Shown: positions 9,342 to 19,412, counted from the stretch's first letter. The stretch is 64,000 nucleotides of DNA from Thermococcus sp. M36 (GCF_012027355.1 NZ_SNUH01000002.1:379991-443990), one strand, 5' to 3'. Numbers and translations are program-made. Notes: generated from the sequence alone by a model not told the origin.

Positions 9342-10502
9342 ATGATAGTCAAAACGGCAGAAGGGGTGCTAGAAAAACATGCACTCTGCAACCACTGCCT
9401 TGGGAGGCTCTTTGCAAAACTGGGCAGGGGCACAAATGAAGAGCGGGGGAGGGCGGTACGTTTTGTCCTCAACATGGAGCGATCGGCCAGAGGGCTGCCC
9501 TTGATACATGAGCCAGAGAAATGCGCCCTCTGCGGGGACATTTTTGAGAGTATTCCTGAATTTGTGGAGAAGATGAAGGAGGCCTCCGCCGGAATAAAGT
9601 TTGATACATTCCTCGTAGGTTCACGCTTCCCTCCAGAAATCCGCGAGAAGGAAGAGGCCATCTGGAAGGAGTTTGGGATAGAGACCGCTGAGCCCATAAA
9701 CCGCGAGTTCAACCGTGAACTTGGGAAAGCCTTTGGTTTGGCCGTCGGGAAGGACACCGCCAAGAACCCGGACGTCGTTTTCATAGTTGAGCCCTACTCC
9801 GGGGAAATCGAGCTTCAGATCAACCCGCTCTACGTTTACGGGAGGTATAGAAAGCTTGTCCGTGGGATTCCCCAGACTCCCCTGCCGGACTTTGAGGACA
9901 GCGTTGCCTCGATTATCTGCAGATCATTCTCGAAGGCAAGCGGCGGCAAGTGCGTCTTCAAGGGTGCCGGGAGGGAGGATATCGACGTCAGGATGCTTGG
10001 CAACGGCAGGCCCTTCATCGTTGAGATTAAACGCCCCAAAAAGAGGAGGCTGAACCTCAATGCCATAGCGGAGGAGATAGACGCGAGCGGAAAAGTGGAA
10101 GTCCTTGACCTGCGCTTTGTCTCCCCGAAAGAGGCCGAAAGGATCCTCACCAAGAACCACCGCAAGGAATACCTGGCTCTGGTTTTTGTAGAGGACGGTG
10201 TGACTCCTGAAGAGGCCAAGGAGGTAGCCAGAAAACTTACGGGGATTGAAATCCACCAGCGGACCCCCTGGAGGGTGAGGAAGGCAAGGGCGGACAAGGT
10301 AAGGGTCAGAAAGGTGCACCTGGCAGAGGCCAGGTGGCTCGATGAGACCCACTTTGAGCTCAGGCTGATAACCGATGGGGGCCTCTACATCAAGGAGCTG
10401 ATATCAGGAGACAGGGGCAGAACAAAGCCAAGTGTCAGCGATCTTTTAGGCAAACCTGCATGGTGCGAAAGGCTGGACGTGCTGAACATCCTTGATGACT
10501 GA
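9342..10502 (+). CDS. pus10: tRNA pseudouridine synthase Pus10
   Basis: Isomerises U54 and/or U55 in the T-arm of archaeal tRNAs. The 386-residue protein has the N-terminal zinc module (CNHC near residue 16 and CALC near 60) and THUMP-like domain characteristic of Pus10. The catalytic Asp lies in GREDIDVRMLGNGRPF near residue 215, and the core extends to the C-terminus (LYIKELISGDRGRTKPS). The start is set by GGGTGGGACA just upstream of the ATG at 9342; a TATA-like TAAAAAGC near 9322 gives a very short leader. The gene is followed by a separate promoter for rpl21e. Confidence 0.95.
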   Translation: MIVKTAEGVLEKHALCNHCLGRLFAKLGRGTNEERGRAVRFVLNMERSARGLPLIHEPEKCALCGDIFESIPEFVEKMKEASAGIKFDTFLVGSRFPPEIREKEEAIWKEFGIETAEPINREFNRELGKAFGLAVGKDTAKNPDVVFIVEPYSGEIELQINPLYVYGRYRKLVRGIPQTPLPDFEDSVASIICRSFSKASGGKCVFKGAGREDIDVRMLGNGRPFIVEIKRPKKRRLNLNAIAEEIDASGKVEVLDLRFVSPKEAERILTKNHRKEYLALVFVEDGVTPEEAKEVARKLTGIEIHQRTPWRVRKARADKVRVRKVHLAEARWLDETHFELRLITDGGLYIKELISGDRGRTKPSVSDLLGKPAWCERLDVLNILDD

Positions 10503-10504
10503 AA

Positions 10505-10644
10505 ACTTTATAAACGGTTCTCTTCGAATGCATAGCGGAGCCATAACAGGCTTAGTCTGTACGCTGAAAAGGTCTGAAAAGCCCCAGGATCTGTATGCAG
10601 CTAAGTTTGCTGTGTGATTGATAAAACCCCGTGAGGTGATTGGA
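10505..10644 (+). promoter_or_regulatory. Promoter and unusually long structured leader of the rpl21e operon
   Basis: ACTTTATAAAC (10505-10515) is a good TATA box and predicts transcription start near 10540, about 105 bases before the L21e start codon. Most genes in this window have leaders under 30 bases. The leader contains nested complementary segments: GCATA (about 10540) with TATGC (about 10598), GGCTT with AAGCC inside it, ACAG/CTGT, and a CAGC/GCTG hairpin near the 3' end. I find no box C/D or ACA pattern. It may be an autoregulatory leader or a processed small RNA; function is inferred only from length and pairing. Confidence 0.4.
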
Positions 10645-10941
10645 ATGGTCCAGAAAGCCCACAGCTTTAGGAGGAAGACGCGCGGTAAGCTCAGCAAGAG
10701 CCCTAGGAAGAGGGGCCTCCCGCCGCTCACGAGGTTCCTTCAGGAGTTCGAGGTTGGACAGAAGGTTCACATCGTCATCGAGCCCAGCTACCACAAGGGC
10801 ATGCCCGACCCGAGGTTCCACGGAAGAACGGGAACCGTCGTTGGGAAGCGCGGCGATGCCTACGTCGTCCAGATAAGGGACGGCGGGAAGGTTAAGACCT
10901 TCTTCATACACCCGGTCCACCTCAGGGCTCAGAAGGGATGA
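10645..10941 (+). CDS. rpl21e: 50S ribosomal protein L21e
   Basis: A 98-residue protein of the archaeal/eukaryotic large subunit, starting [17 protein letters not shown]. The basic N-terminal tail is followed by the SH3-like fold ([28 protein letters not shown]). The ATG at 10645 has GAGGTGATTGGA directly upstream. The longer reading from 10618 lies inside the leader and is rejected. The gene overlaps rpoF in an ATGA-type junction, and DUF655 and ksgA follow on the same strand, a translation and transcription cluster. Confidence 0.98.
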   Translation: MVQKAHSFRRKTRGKLSKSPRKRGLPPLTRFLQEFEVGQKVHIVIEPSYHKGMPDPRFHGRTGTVVGKRGDAYVVQIRDGGKVKTFFIHPVHLRAQKG

Positions 10942-11312
10942 GCATGATCGGGCGGAAGAAGCTCGAGGAGCGGTACCTCACCATAGCTGAGACGAGGGAG
11001 CTCCTCGAGAGGCGCAGGGCAGAGGGGATGGAGGAAAATCCCGAGGAGCCCATGTTCTATGAGGCCAGGGTCAGCCTTGAACACGCCGAGCGCTTTGCCA
11101 AGCTAAAGCCGGGGCAGGCGGTTGAGCTGAAGGAGAAGCTAATGGAGCGCTTTGAGTGGATTGACGAAAGGATAGCGTCAAAGCTCGTTGACCTGCTCCC
11201 GGAGGACTACTTTGACATCCGCGTTATCTTTGCCAAGGAGGACTACATGCCCACCCGGGAGGAGGCTGAGGAGATAATCCGGCTCCTCGACGAATACCGC
11301 CCTGAGGATTAG
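10938..11312 (+). CDS. rpoF: DNA-directed RNA polymerase subunit F (Rpo4)
   Basis: The archaeal counterpart of eukaryotic Rpb4. It pairs with Rpo7 to form the stalk of RNA polymerase, which binds nascent RNA and helps open complex formation. The 124-residue acidic protein shows the conserved [14 protein letters not shown]-terminus, the helical core [17 protein letters not shown] and the C-terminal HRDC-like segment [13 protein letters not shown]...FAKEDY. Translation may begin at 10938, overlapping the rpl21e stop, or at the second ATG at 10944, which has GGGATGAGC before it and matches homologues better. Confidence 0.95.
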   Translation: MSMIGRKKLEERYLTIAETRELLERRRAEGMEENPEEPMFYEARVSLEHAERFAKLKPGQAVELKEKLMERFEWIDERIASKLVDLLPEDYFDIRVIFAKEDYMPTREEAEEIIRLLDEYRPED

Positions 11313-11379
11313 CCCCTTTTCTTTTCTCCCTAGACAAAGTATAAAAACCCGGGAGGGTATAATTTCTGGGGGAGAGACT

Positions 11380-12818
<1,439 letters not shown>

Positions 12819-12859
12819 TCTCACTACAGCCCAATATTTGCCGGCGATTATTTTTTAAA

Positions 12860-12882
12860 ATGGTCTGAGAAGTCCAGACCAT
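12860..12882. promoter_or_regulatory. Perfect dyad between TATA box and start codon of the radical SAM gene
   Basis: ATGGTCTG (12860-12867) is repeated as its exact reverse complement CAGACCAT (12875-12882) with a 7-base spacer. The right arm runs into the ATG at 12881. An upstream TATTTTTTAAAA element puts transcription start near the start codon, so a protein bound here would block initiation. The alternative is a hairpin hiding the start codon on a leaderless mRNA. The regulator is unknown. Confidence 0.5.
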
Positions 12883-14626
12883 GATAGTTGCCATTATAGA
12901 CGGCTACACCGATGAACCGGCAGGCCTCGGTGTTCCCCCATATCTGGGCATATACCCCCGCTACGCTTACGGGGCCATAAAAAAGGCCCGAAAAGATGCG
13001 AGGATATTTTACCTCACGATAGACGACCTCCGGGCGGCCTTTGAGGGCGAGCGTGGCGTGAAGACAAAGAACAAAACTCCCAACTTCCCGGAAGTCCGGA
13101 AAATACTGGAAAAGGCCAACCTCATTGTCTATATTGGCGGACTCCACACACCGGGAAAGTATCTGTCCGCAGTTCCTGCTCAAGTGGAGGAGGTTGCAAA
13201 GTTTCTGAGACCGTTCTCAGGAACAAAAATTCTTGGAGGACCTGCGTTCATGGGTTCAGCCCACGCCGGGGGCACCATGATAACCTCCCGCGAGTTCCTC
13301 CTAGCCCAGTCCGTTTTTGACCACATAGTTTACGGTGACCTCGAGGCTTTCCTGCACGACTACCTGACCTCCCCGGCCGACGCCGACCCGTTCCGCCTAA
13401 GGACTTACCGCGAGCTGAGGGACTACGCCGTTATCGGAGCAGAGGTTGTGAGACAGTTCCCGGGCTACCCTGACTTTGTAATAGTGGAGATAGAGACCCA
13501 GCGGGGATGCCCCAAAGCCATGGGGATAGGAGGGTGCTCCTTCTGTACCGAGCCGGTCAGGTACAGGCGGATAGAGGATCGGCCTGCGGAGGATGTTATG
13601 GCTGAGGTGAAAGCGCTCTACGAGCTGGGGGTGAGGCATTTTAGGGTGGGGCGTCAGAGCTGCATCTTTTCATATATGGCGAAGCCCCATGGCAGGGTTC
13701 CCATCCCGAACCCAGACGCCATTGAAAGGCTCTTCTCCGGCATCCGGCGGGTGGCACCGGACGTGAAGACCCTCCACGTTGACAATGCAAACCCCGCCGT
13801 GATAGCCAACTACCCAGAAGAGAGTACGAGGATCGCAAAGGCGCTGATCATGTACGGCACTCCGGGAAACGTTGTTGCGTTCGGTCTTGAGAGCGCCGAT
13901 CCGAAGGTGGCAAAGCTCAACAACCTCAATGCGACAGCGGAAGAGACGTATGAGGCCGTTCGAATACTCAACAGAATCGGCGCCAAAAGGGGCCCCAACG
14001 GCATGCCCTGGCTCCTTCCCGGCATAAATATAATCTTCGGCCTTCCGGGGGAGAGCAAAAAGAGTTACGAAATAACCTTCCAGTTCCTCAAAAGGCTCCT
14101 TGATGATGGACTGATGGTGAGGCGCATCAACATCCGCCAGGTGGTAGTGTTTCCCGGAACCCCCCTGTGGCACCTGCGTAGCAAGGTAAAGACTGAGAAG
14201 CACAAAAAGATGATTCAGCACTACCGGTACAAAATACGCCACGAGATAGACCTGCCAATGCTGAAGAGGGTCGTCCCGGTTGGAACGGTTCTGCGCGGCG
14301 TCAGGGCGGAGGTCTTTGACAATGGACTCACATACGGAAGACAGATGGGGAGCTACCCGCTGATAATCGGCATGCCCAAAGAGGTGGAGCTCAACAGGTT
14401 CTACGACGTGGTGATAGTGGATCACGGATTCAGGAGCATCACTGGAATACCAGTCCCCGTAAACATTAACCGGGAAAGTCCAAGGGTTTTGATGTGGCTC
14501 CCCGGCATCGGAAAGAAAACCGCCACCAAGATCCTGGCGAAACGCCCCTTTGAAAGCGCTGACGCATTTTTCAGAACCGTGGGAGAGGATAAAAGAGAAC
14601 TGTTAAAGGACATCATCACCCTGTAA
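12881..14626 (+). CDS. Radical SAM protein with C-terminal helix-hairpin-helix (COG1031 type)
   Basis: A 581-residue Fe-S oxidoreductase-like protein. Residues 1-170 look like a B12-binding-like or nucleotide-fold region (FLRPFSGTKILGGPAF). The radical SAM core begins near residue 200; the cluster cysteines are in RGCPKAMGIGGCSFC, spaced C-x8-C-x2-C rather than the usual C-x3-C-x2-C. The core continues through HVDNANPAV and GLESADPKVAKL. The last 60 residues contain a helix-hairpin-helix (LPGIGKKTATKILAKRP) that suggests nucleic-acid binding. This matches the uncharacterised archaeal COG1031 family, whose substrate is unknown to me; an RNA or DNA substrate is an inference. It is preceded by the 12860-12882 dyad. 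Confidence 0.85.
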   Translation: MIVAIIDGYTDEPAGLGVPPYLGIYPRYAYGAIKKARKDARIFYLTIDDLRAAFEGERGVKTKNKTPNFPEVRKILEKANLIVYIGGLHTPGKYLSAVPAQVEEVAKFLRPFSGTKILGGPAFMGSAHAGGTMITSREFLLAQSVFDHIVYGDLEAFLHDYLTSPADADPFRLRTYRELRDYAVIGAEVVRQFPGYPDFVIVEIETQRGCPKAMGIGGCSFCTEPVRYRRIEDRPAEDVMAEVKALYELGVRHFRVGRQSCIFSYMAKPHGRVPIPNPDAIERLFSGIRRVAPDVKTLHVDNANPAVIANYPEESTRIAKALIMYGTPGNVVAFGLESADPKVAKLNNLNATAEETYEAVRILNRIGAKRGPNGMPWLLPGINIIFGLPGESKKSYEITFQFLKRLLDDGLMVRRINIRQVVVFPGTPLWHLRSKVKTEKHKKMIQHYRYKIRHEIDLPMLKRVVPVGTVLRGVRAEVFDNGLTYGRQMGSYPLIIGMPKEVELNRFYDVVIVDHGFRSITGIPVPVNINRESPRVLMWLPGIGKKTATKILAKRPFESADAFFRTVGEDKRELLKDIITL

Positions 14627-15404
14627 TCGTTTGGGTGGTATTGCCCTGGGGCCATTTGAACCCTATGAGGTTCTCTATTAGGATCACCTCTGCCCTGAGG
14701 GTTTCGTCAGTTGTCCCCTCAATCACCAGAACCCCCCTCCGGGGGGCAAATATCTTGTTCTCCCTTGCGCCCTCAGCGGGCCCGATGAGGAGCACGACAA
14801 GGTGTTCGGGGTTTCCTATTTTGCCCCTCCCGATGTCTATCTTCGTCCAGAACGTCAGATACCTCTTGCGGTACCTCAGCCATGTCTGGTTGGAAGCATA
14901 CTCCCTGGCGGTTTTGTTGTCGTATCCCATCTGGAGTGCCCGGAGGTAGTAGTTGGTGGAGAATATGTTCGACACAACCCCCGATACCTCCGAGACGGTT
15001 ATTGTCCTATACCTGCAGTCGCCCACGTAGAGCTGGGGGCTGTCCTTGCAGTCAGCCACCGAGGGGGCACCAACGACGATGGTGAAGTATTCGTAGGGGC
15101 TCCTGAGCGTCAGATTCAGGTCAACCTCCGGGCTGCCCGTTATGAAGCTTTCCAGCGTGACGTTAAAGATTTTCGATCCCTCAGGAAGAAGATAGCCAGA
15201 ACTGATAAGTCCCTCATACTTTTCCTTCGTCAGGACATAGAACTGGGCGGAAAGTGTGTATACAACAACGTAGTCCGCAGACGCCTTTGGCTTTTGCGGG
15301 TCAACAAGCCCCGCGTAGCTGTGATACGCCGCCCCCAGATACGCCAGGGGGGCCACGAACACAAACAGGAGCACTGCCACTGCAGCGAGTTTTCTGGGCT
15401 CCAA
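14616..15404 (-). CDS. Secreted or membrane-anchored protein downstream of the S-layer gene
   Basis: A 262-residue protein with a hydrophobic N-terminal segment (AAVAVLLFVFVAPLAYLGAAY) acting as signal or anchor, followed by an extracellular-type domain. That domain has two paired Cys (DCKDSPQLYVGDC) and several Asn-X-Ser/Thr sequons. I do not recognise the family. Translation starts at a TTG with GGAGG eight bases upstream; no ATG is available. It follows the S-layer gene on the same strand after a T-rich terminator-like stretch and may be an envelope-associated partner. It converges on the radical SAM gene with an 11-base overlap. Confidence 0.6.
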   Translation of the reverse strand: MEPRKLAAVAVLLFVFVAPLAYLGAAYHSYAGLVDPQKPKASADYVVVYTLSAQFYVLTKEKYEGLISSGYLLPEGSKIFNVTLESFITGSPEVDLNLTLRSPYEYFTIVVGAPSVADCKDSPQLYVGDCRYRTITVSEVSGVVSNIFSTNYYLRALQMGYDNKTAREYASNQTWLRYRKRYLTFWTKIDIGRGKIGNPEHLVVLLIGPAEGARENKIFAPRRGVLVIEGTTDETLRAEVILIENLIGFKWPQGNTTQTITG

Positions 15405-15415
15405 TGTTAAAACCT

Positions 15416-15446
15416 CCAGAAAAGGAATTAGAATAGAAGGAAAGGC
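15416..15446 (-). terminator. T-rich terminator after the S-layer gene
   Basis: On the minus strand the bases after the S-layer stop read as a pyrimidine-rich tract with repeated T runs (CCTTTCCTTCTATTCTAATTCC). Archaeal terminators are short T-rich tracts without an obligatory hairpin. Partial read-through into the downstream secreted-protein gene is possible, since no clear TATA box separates the two. Confidence 0.35.
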
Positions 15447-15448
15447 CT

Positions 15449-17326
15449 TCAGAGGCCAGCGAGGTAGTCCATAAGCTTCTTGGCGGCGGCCCTGGTCTCG
15501 TTCCTGGTGGCACCGGCAACGATGACAACATCGTAGTTGCCGAAGACGTCCTGGAGGTACTCGATGTCGCCTGGGCTGTTGTACCAGTCAACCTGGCTGA
15601 TTCCCTGGTCAACGAGCCACTTGGTTATGGTGTTGGCAACCGGACCACCGATGAGGATGAGGTTCGCTCCGGGGTCGTCCATGTTGATCTCGAAGTCCAT
15701 GTAGGTTATCGGCTCTGAGACCGGCTTGACGACGTTGGTCATGACCTTGGTCTCGATGGCAGATATGGTGCCTCCGTTGTAGTCGTCGCCGACCTGGAAC
15801 TCAACGGTCTCGCTCCAGCCCTCCTTCTCCTTGAGGTAGACGTAGGCGTAGGCGACCATGAGGGTGTCTTCCTTGTCGCCGTCGCCGTTTATGTCGTAGT
15901 CAACGTCAGCCTCCTTGAGGGTCTTGGACTCGAACCTGTAGCCGAGGTCGTACTTGCCGAAGATGTCGACCGGGTTGCCCTTGAGCTCGTCCTTGTTGTA
16001 GAGGGTGACGTTCTTGATGACGTAGGTTCCGCCCTCGTCGGCAATTCCGAGGTACATAACCCAGCTCTTTCCATCGTAGGTAATGGTGTACTCACCGCTC
16101 GTGAAGGTCTGGATGTTGACTGAGACCTCGATGTCGGCGAAGACGTTCTCAGGATCCATACCCACGAAGACGTTGGTGGGCTTGATCCTGATCTTCTTGC
16201 CGTCGGAGCCGGTAAACTCGACGGCGGTTCCGAGCGGGACGAACTCCTTTATGACGTCGTTGCCGTCAACGTCCTTGGCAAGATTTCCGTACGGGTCGTA
16301 GACGGTGACGAAGACGCCCTCCTCGCCGATGCCCGGAAGGGTTATGTCCTCAAGGACGATCTTCCAGCCGTCGATCTCCTGCTGGCTGCCCCTCTGGATC
16401 GAGTACTTGCCCTTGTAGACACCGCCGACGAAGGTGGTGTTGTCCGGGATCTCGAGGACGGTGTACTCCTTGCCGAAGACGGTGAAGGTGTCGCCTTCCC
16501 TGACACCGTCAACGATGGGGTCGCCGACTATGCTGCCGCCGTTGGCCTGGACCTCCCAAGTGTCACCGATGTAGTACTCGCTCTGGGTGTCGGTGACCTC
16601 GGAGATGCCCCACTCGGGCATGGCCTCCCTGGTGGTGACGGTCGTAGTGATGCTGTAGTTGTAGAGGACGTAGTCAACAAAGACCTTGACGTTGTTCTCG
16701 CCGATGACGAGGTCGGCGCTCTTCGGCGGGATGGTTCCGCCCCAGTTGTCGGCTGAGAGCTGGATGTTGCTGAGGGTTATGTGCCAGTTGACGTCGTTGT
16801 AGGTGTCGACGCTGTCCTTGTTCTCGAGGTGAACCGGGACGCTGAAGGCCTGGCTCCACTCGGTGTAGTTGTAGACAAAGCCGATCTGGTTGCCGTCAGC
16901 GTCGTAGGCGCCGTTCCACCAGTAGGTGGCGCCGAGCTGGTCGTAGTCGGTGGCCCAGTTCTGGAAGTCGCTGTCGCCGTAGCTCATTCCGTGGTCCCTG
17001 GTCATGGTCTGGTAGTCGTAGGCGTAGATGGTCCACTGGGCGACAGTTTCAGCGGGGTGGTCAACCTTGATCTTGACGTAATCAGCCTGAGCGTCAGTCT
17101 GCTCCTTGGTGTAGAGAAGGCTTCCAAGGGCAACCGCTATGTCAGCGGCGCTGGCAACATCCATCGCAGCGGCGTTGCTTCCAACGACGATTTTAACGTT
17201 CGGGGTTCCATCGGCGTTAACAAAGAAGCTCTTTGGCGGCATGCTTTCCTGAGCGCTGGCGAGGCCCATGGTGGCTCCAACCATTGCGGCACCGATGGCA
17301 AGGGCCGCGATCTTCTTCACTTTCAT
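15449..17326 (-). CDS. S-layer protein
   Basis: The main cell-surface lattice protein. The 625-residue precursor starts with a classic signal peptide (MKVKKIAALAIGAAMVGATMG, likely cleaved after ASA). It continues with the S-layer N-domain (AMDVASAADIAVALGSLLY), a long acidic beta-rich region with many Tyr, Asp, Gly and Thr, and the S-layer C-domain (LILIGGPVANTITKWL, VVIVAGATRNETRAAAKKLMDYL). It matches the Thermococcus S-layer family in length and layout. Expression must be high: the ribosome site is GGAGGTG and the promoter is very strong. The neighbouring envelope and glycan genes fit a role in surface assembly. Confidence 0.93.
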   Translation of the reverse strand: MKVKKIAALAIGAAMVGATMGLASAQESMPPKSFFVNADGTPNVKIVVGSNAAAMDVASAADIAVALGSLLYTKEQTDAQADYVKIKVDHPAETVAQWTIYAYDYQTMTRDHGMSYGDSDFQNWATDYDQLGATYWWNGAYDADGNQIGFVYNYTEWSQAFSVPVHLENKDSVDTYNDVNWHITLSNIQLSADNWGGTIPPKSADLVIGENNVKVFVDYVLYNYSITTTVTTREAMPEWGISEVTDTQSEYYIGDTWEVQANGGSIVGDPIVDGVREGDTFTVFGKEYTVLEIPDNTTFVGGVYKGKYSIQRGSQQEIDGWKIVLEDITLPGIGEEGVFVTVYDPYGNLAKDVDGNDVIKEFVPLGTAVEFTGSDGKKIRIKPTNVFVGMDPENVFADIEVSVNIQTFTSGEYTITYDGKSWVMYLGIADEGGTYVIKNVTLYNKDELKGNPVDIFGKYDLGYRFESKTLKEADVDYDINGDGDKEDTLMVAYAYVYLKEKEGWSETVEFQVGDDYNGGTISAIETKVMTNVVKPVSEPITYMDFEINMDDPGANLILIGGPVANTITKWLVDQGISQVDWYNSPGDIEYLQDVFGNYDVVIVAGATRNETRAAAKKLMDYLAGL

Positions 17327-17403
17327 TTCCCAACACCTCCTTAACTTTGGGCTTACGCCCTAGGATGGTCTAATGCATATTGTCAATGGGTTTCTACTCG
17401 ATT

Positions 17404-17424
17404 AGGGTATATATACTTTTCGCT
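17404..17424 (-). promoter_or_regulatory. Strong BRE/TATA promoter of the S-layer gene
   Basis: On the minus strand GCGAAAAG (BRE-like) is followed immediately by TATATATA (17408-17415), the best TATA box in the window. Transcription would start near 17386, leaving a leader of about 60 bases before the start codon at 17326. This is longer than usual here and may stabilise an abundant mRNA. Confidence 0.75.
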
Positions 17425-17525
17425 TTCAGACCCTTTCTCTGCTTAAAAAAAGCTCGCTCATTGCCGTAAAAATGAAAGGGAGCTTAATTAAATGCCTATA
17501 GCTTTTTCGCCTTTTGCCGATAATA

Positions 17526-18362
17526 TCAAGTGCCCAGTTTAAACTCCGTGTTCTTCTTTTCCATGAGCCGCTTCTTCACGGGCCTCGTGACAAGCTCATT
17601 AACGAAGGCCCCTATATCCGTGAGCGCATTTTGAAGCTCGGAAGCCGTGATGTCAACAACCTCGGGCTCAAGTACTGAGATGGCAACCGGGGCGTACTTT
17701 GCGGTGAGCTGAACCAGGGTCTCAAAACTGGACAGGAGCTCAGCGGCCAGAAGGCCCTTAAACCTGCCCTCAACCACGTCCCCCTCAATGACCAGCTTGT
17801 TTATCCTGCACCCTTCAAAATCTAGCGCTCTGGACATGGTTGCCCTTATGGACTCTTCACTTTCTCCAAACACCTCAATGACGAAGCGGTACAGAATGTT
17901 CCTGTCCTCCACAATAAGCTCCTCTATTTCCTCGCGGGAGTATCCGATCCTCGGCTCTGGGACATCCTCAAGCTTTGGATAGACGGCAAGGCCGCCGAAC
18001 TGCTTCATGAGGTTACCCATAACGAGGGACACCTCTCCAAGAACCTTCATCAGGTCTTTGGAGTGAACCTCCACCCTGCCAGGGGAAATGATCTCCACAA
18101 CGGCCGGAGAATACCTCAGGGCCAGCCGGACGACGTCCTCGAAGTCAGCCACCATGTGGGCCTCCACGAGGCCGGAGTACTTCAGAGTATCCTCTCCGGG
18201 GTTTTCGATGACTTCCTCAACGGAAAGACGCTTTAATCTGATGTTCCTTTCACTCCTGATGCTTTCAGCAGTCTCGGCCAAGGCCCTTTCTAAAGCTTTC
18301 TTGTCGCTTCCCATTCCTTCTATGTAAAAAATAACCTCGATTTCCGCCAATTTCACCACCAC
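17526..18362 (-). CDS. Conserved protein with an internally duplicated domain
   Basis: A soluble 278-residue protein of unknown function. It appears to consist of two copies of one domain of about 110 residues (roughly 8-120 and 155-268). Both share the pattern GLxxA...FExxVxLxxxYxPVxIxxxxP followed by an amphipathic helix, as in FEDVVRLALRYSPAVVEI and FETLVQLTAKYAPVAISV. It has no signal peptide or catalytic motif that I can see. The start overlaps the stop of the AmrS-type gene by 10 bases, so it is the last gene of the 22230-17526 operon. Confidence 0.65.
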   Translation of the reverse strand: MVVKLAEIEVIFYIEGMGSDKKALERALAETAESIRSERNIRLKRLSVEEVIENPGEDTLKYSGLVEAHMVADFEDVVRLALRYSPAVVEIISPGRVEVHSKDLMKVLGEVSLVMGNLMKQFGGLAVYPKLEDVPEPRIGYSREEIEELIVEDRNILYRFVIEVFGESEESIRATMSRALDFEGCRINKLVIEGDVVEGRFKGLLAAELLSSFETLVQLTAKYAPVAISVLEPEVVDITASELQNALTDIGAFVNELVTRPVKKRLMEKKNTEFKLGT

Positions 18363-19399
18363 ATCCAGTTATATCGCTTTTTCAGGTACGTCCCGACAAC
18401 GGGGATGGGTTCACCGCAGTATTCGCACTTCCCATTCTTTATGTGGTACTCCGTAATCTCAAATCCCCAGCGCACTATTAAAGGTTTGCCGCATTTCGGG
18501 CAGTACGTGTTCTCTCCCTCATGACCCGGCACGTTGCCGATGTAAACGAACTTCAGCCCCTCCTCCCTGGCAATCCTGTACGCCATTTCGACGGTTCGTA
18601 CGGGGGTGGGTGGGAGGTCGGTCAGCCGGTAGTGGGGAAAGAAGCGTGAGAAGTGGACAGGCGTATCATCGCCGAGCTCCTCAACCACCCACCTCGCAAA
18701 AGCTCTTATCTCCTCCTCACGGTCGTTGAGCGTGGGAATAATCAGGTACGTAAGCTCGACGTGGATGCCGAACTCCCTCTTAGCCAGAACCGCCGTCTTC
18801 TTGCTTGGCTCCCCTCCGGGAACCCCCGTTACCCTCATGTAGAAGCCGTCGTTAAAGGCTTTTATGTCTATATTCATGGCGTCAATGTAGGGTGCGAGTT
18901 CCCTGAAGGGCTCCTCGTTGATGTAGCCGTTCGTAATGAGCAGGTTGTGGATGCCTTCCCTCCTTGCAAGTTTCGCAGTGTCAAGGACAAACTCGTACCA
19001 CACCACAGGTTCATTGTACGTGTATGCTATGCTCTCACAGCCGTACCTCTGCGCGAGCGAGACTACATCCCTCGGCGGTACGTCTCGGAGGTACGGAAAC
19101 TCTTCCCCGGCCTGGCTTATCTCCCAGTTCTGGCAGTACCTGCAGTGCATGTTGCACCCTACAGAGCTTATGGACAGGGCACAGGAACCCGGCCAGAAGT
19201 GAAAGAGGGGCTTCTTTTCGACGGGGTCCGCGGCTATGGAGGAGACCTTACCGTAGTTGAGCGTGTAGAGCTTCCCCCCGATGTTTTTCCTGACGCGGCA
19301 GGAGCCGGTATGGCCATCATCAATTATGCAGTTGACCGGACACAGCGTGCACCTCACCCTGTATCCGCCCTCATGCTCCCAGTAAAGGGCTTCCCTCAT
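18353..19399 (-). CDS. amrS: AmmeMemoRadiSam-type radical SAM enzyme (AmrS)
   Basis: A 348-residue radical SAM protein related to pyruvate formate-lyase activating enzymes (COG1180). The core motif is CNMHCRYC near residue 83 (C-x3-C-x2-C). An upstream cluster CTLCPVNC...C lies within the first 40 residues. A C-terminal zinc-ribbon-like region has CPKCGK and CEYCGE. The family is named for co-occurrence with AMMECR1 and Memo domains; neither is in this window and the substrate is not established. The start at 19399 follows GGTGAGG; the TTG at 19411 overlaps it. The gene lies inside an envelope-type operon between a polysaccharide deacetylase and a duplicated-domain protein. Confidence 0.88.
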   Translation of the reverse strand: MREALYWEHEGGYRVRCTLCPVNCIIDDGHTGSCRVRKNIGGKLYTLNYGKVSSIAADPVEKKPLFHFWPGSCALSISSVGCNMHCRYCQNWEISQAGEEFPYLRDVPPRDVVSLAQRYGCESIAYTYNEPVVWYEFVLDTAKLARREGIHNLLITNGYINEEPFRELAPYIDAMNIDIKAFNDGFYMRVTGVPGGEPSKKTAVLAKREFGIHVELTYLIIPTLNDREEEIRAFARWVVEELGDDTPVHFSRFFPHYRLTDLPPTPVRTVEMAYRIAREEGLKFVYIGNVPGHEGENTYCPKCGKPLIVRWGFEITEYHIKNGKCEYCGEPIPVVGTYLKKRYNWMWW

Positions 19400-19412
19400 G
19401 GGCCTCACCAAC

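Noticed and set aside
10480-10503. TGATGACTGA as box C and D at the end of pus10
   Set aside because: The boxes touch with no guide between them, and the bases are the last codons of pus10.
10539-10610. C/D box sRNA in the rpl21e leader
   Set aside because: CTGA boxes occur, but no TGATGA precedes them and no ACA follows a hairpin, so neither guide-RNA class fits.
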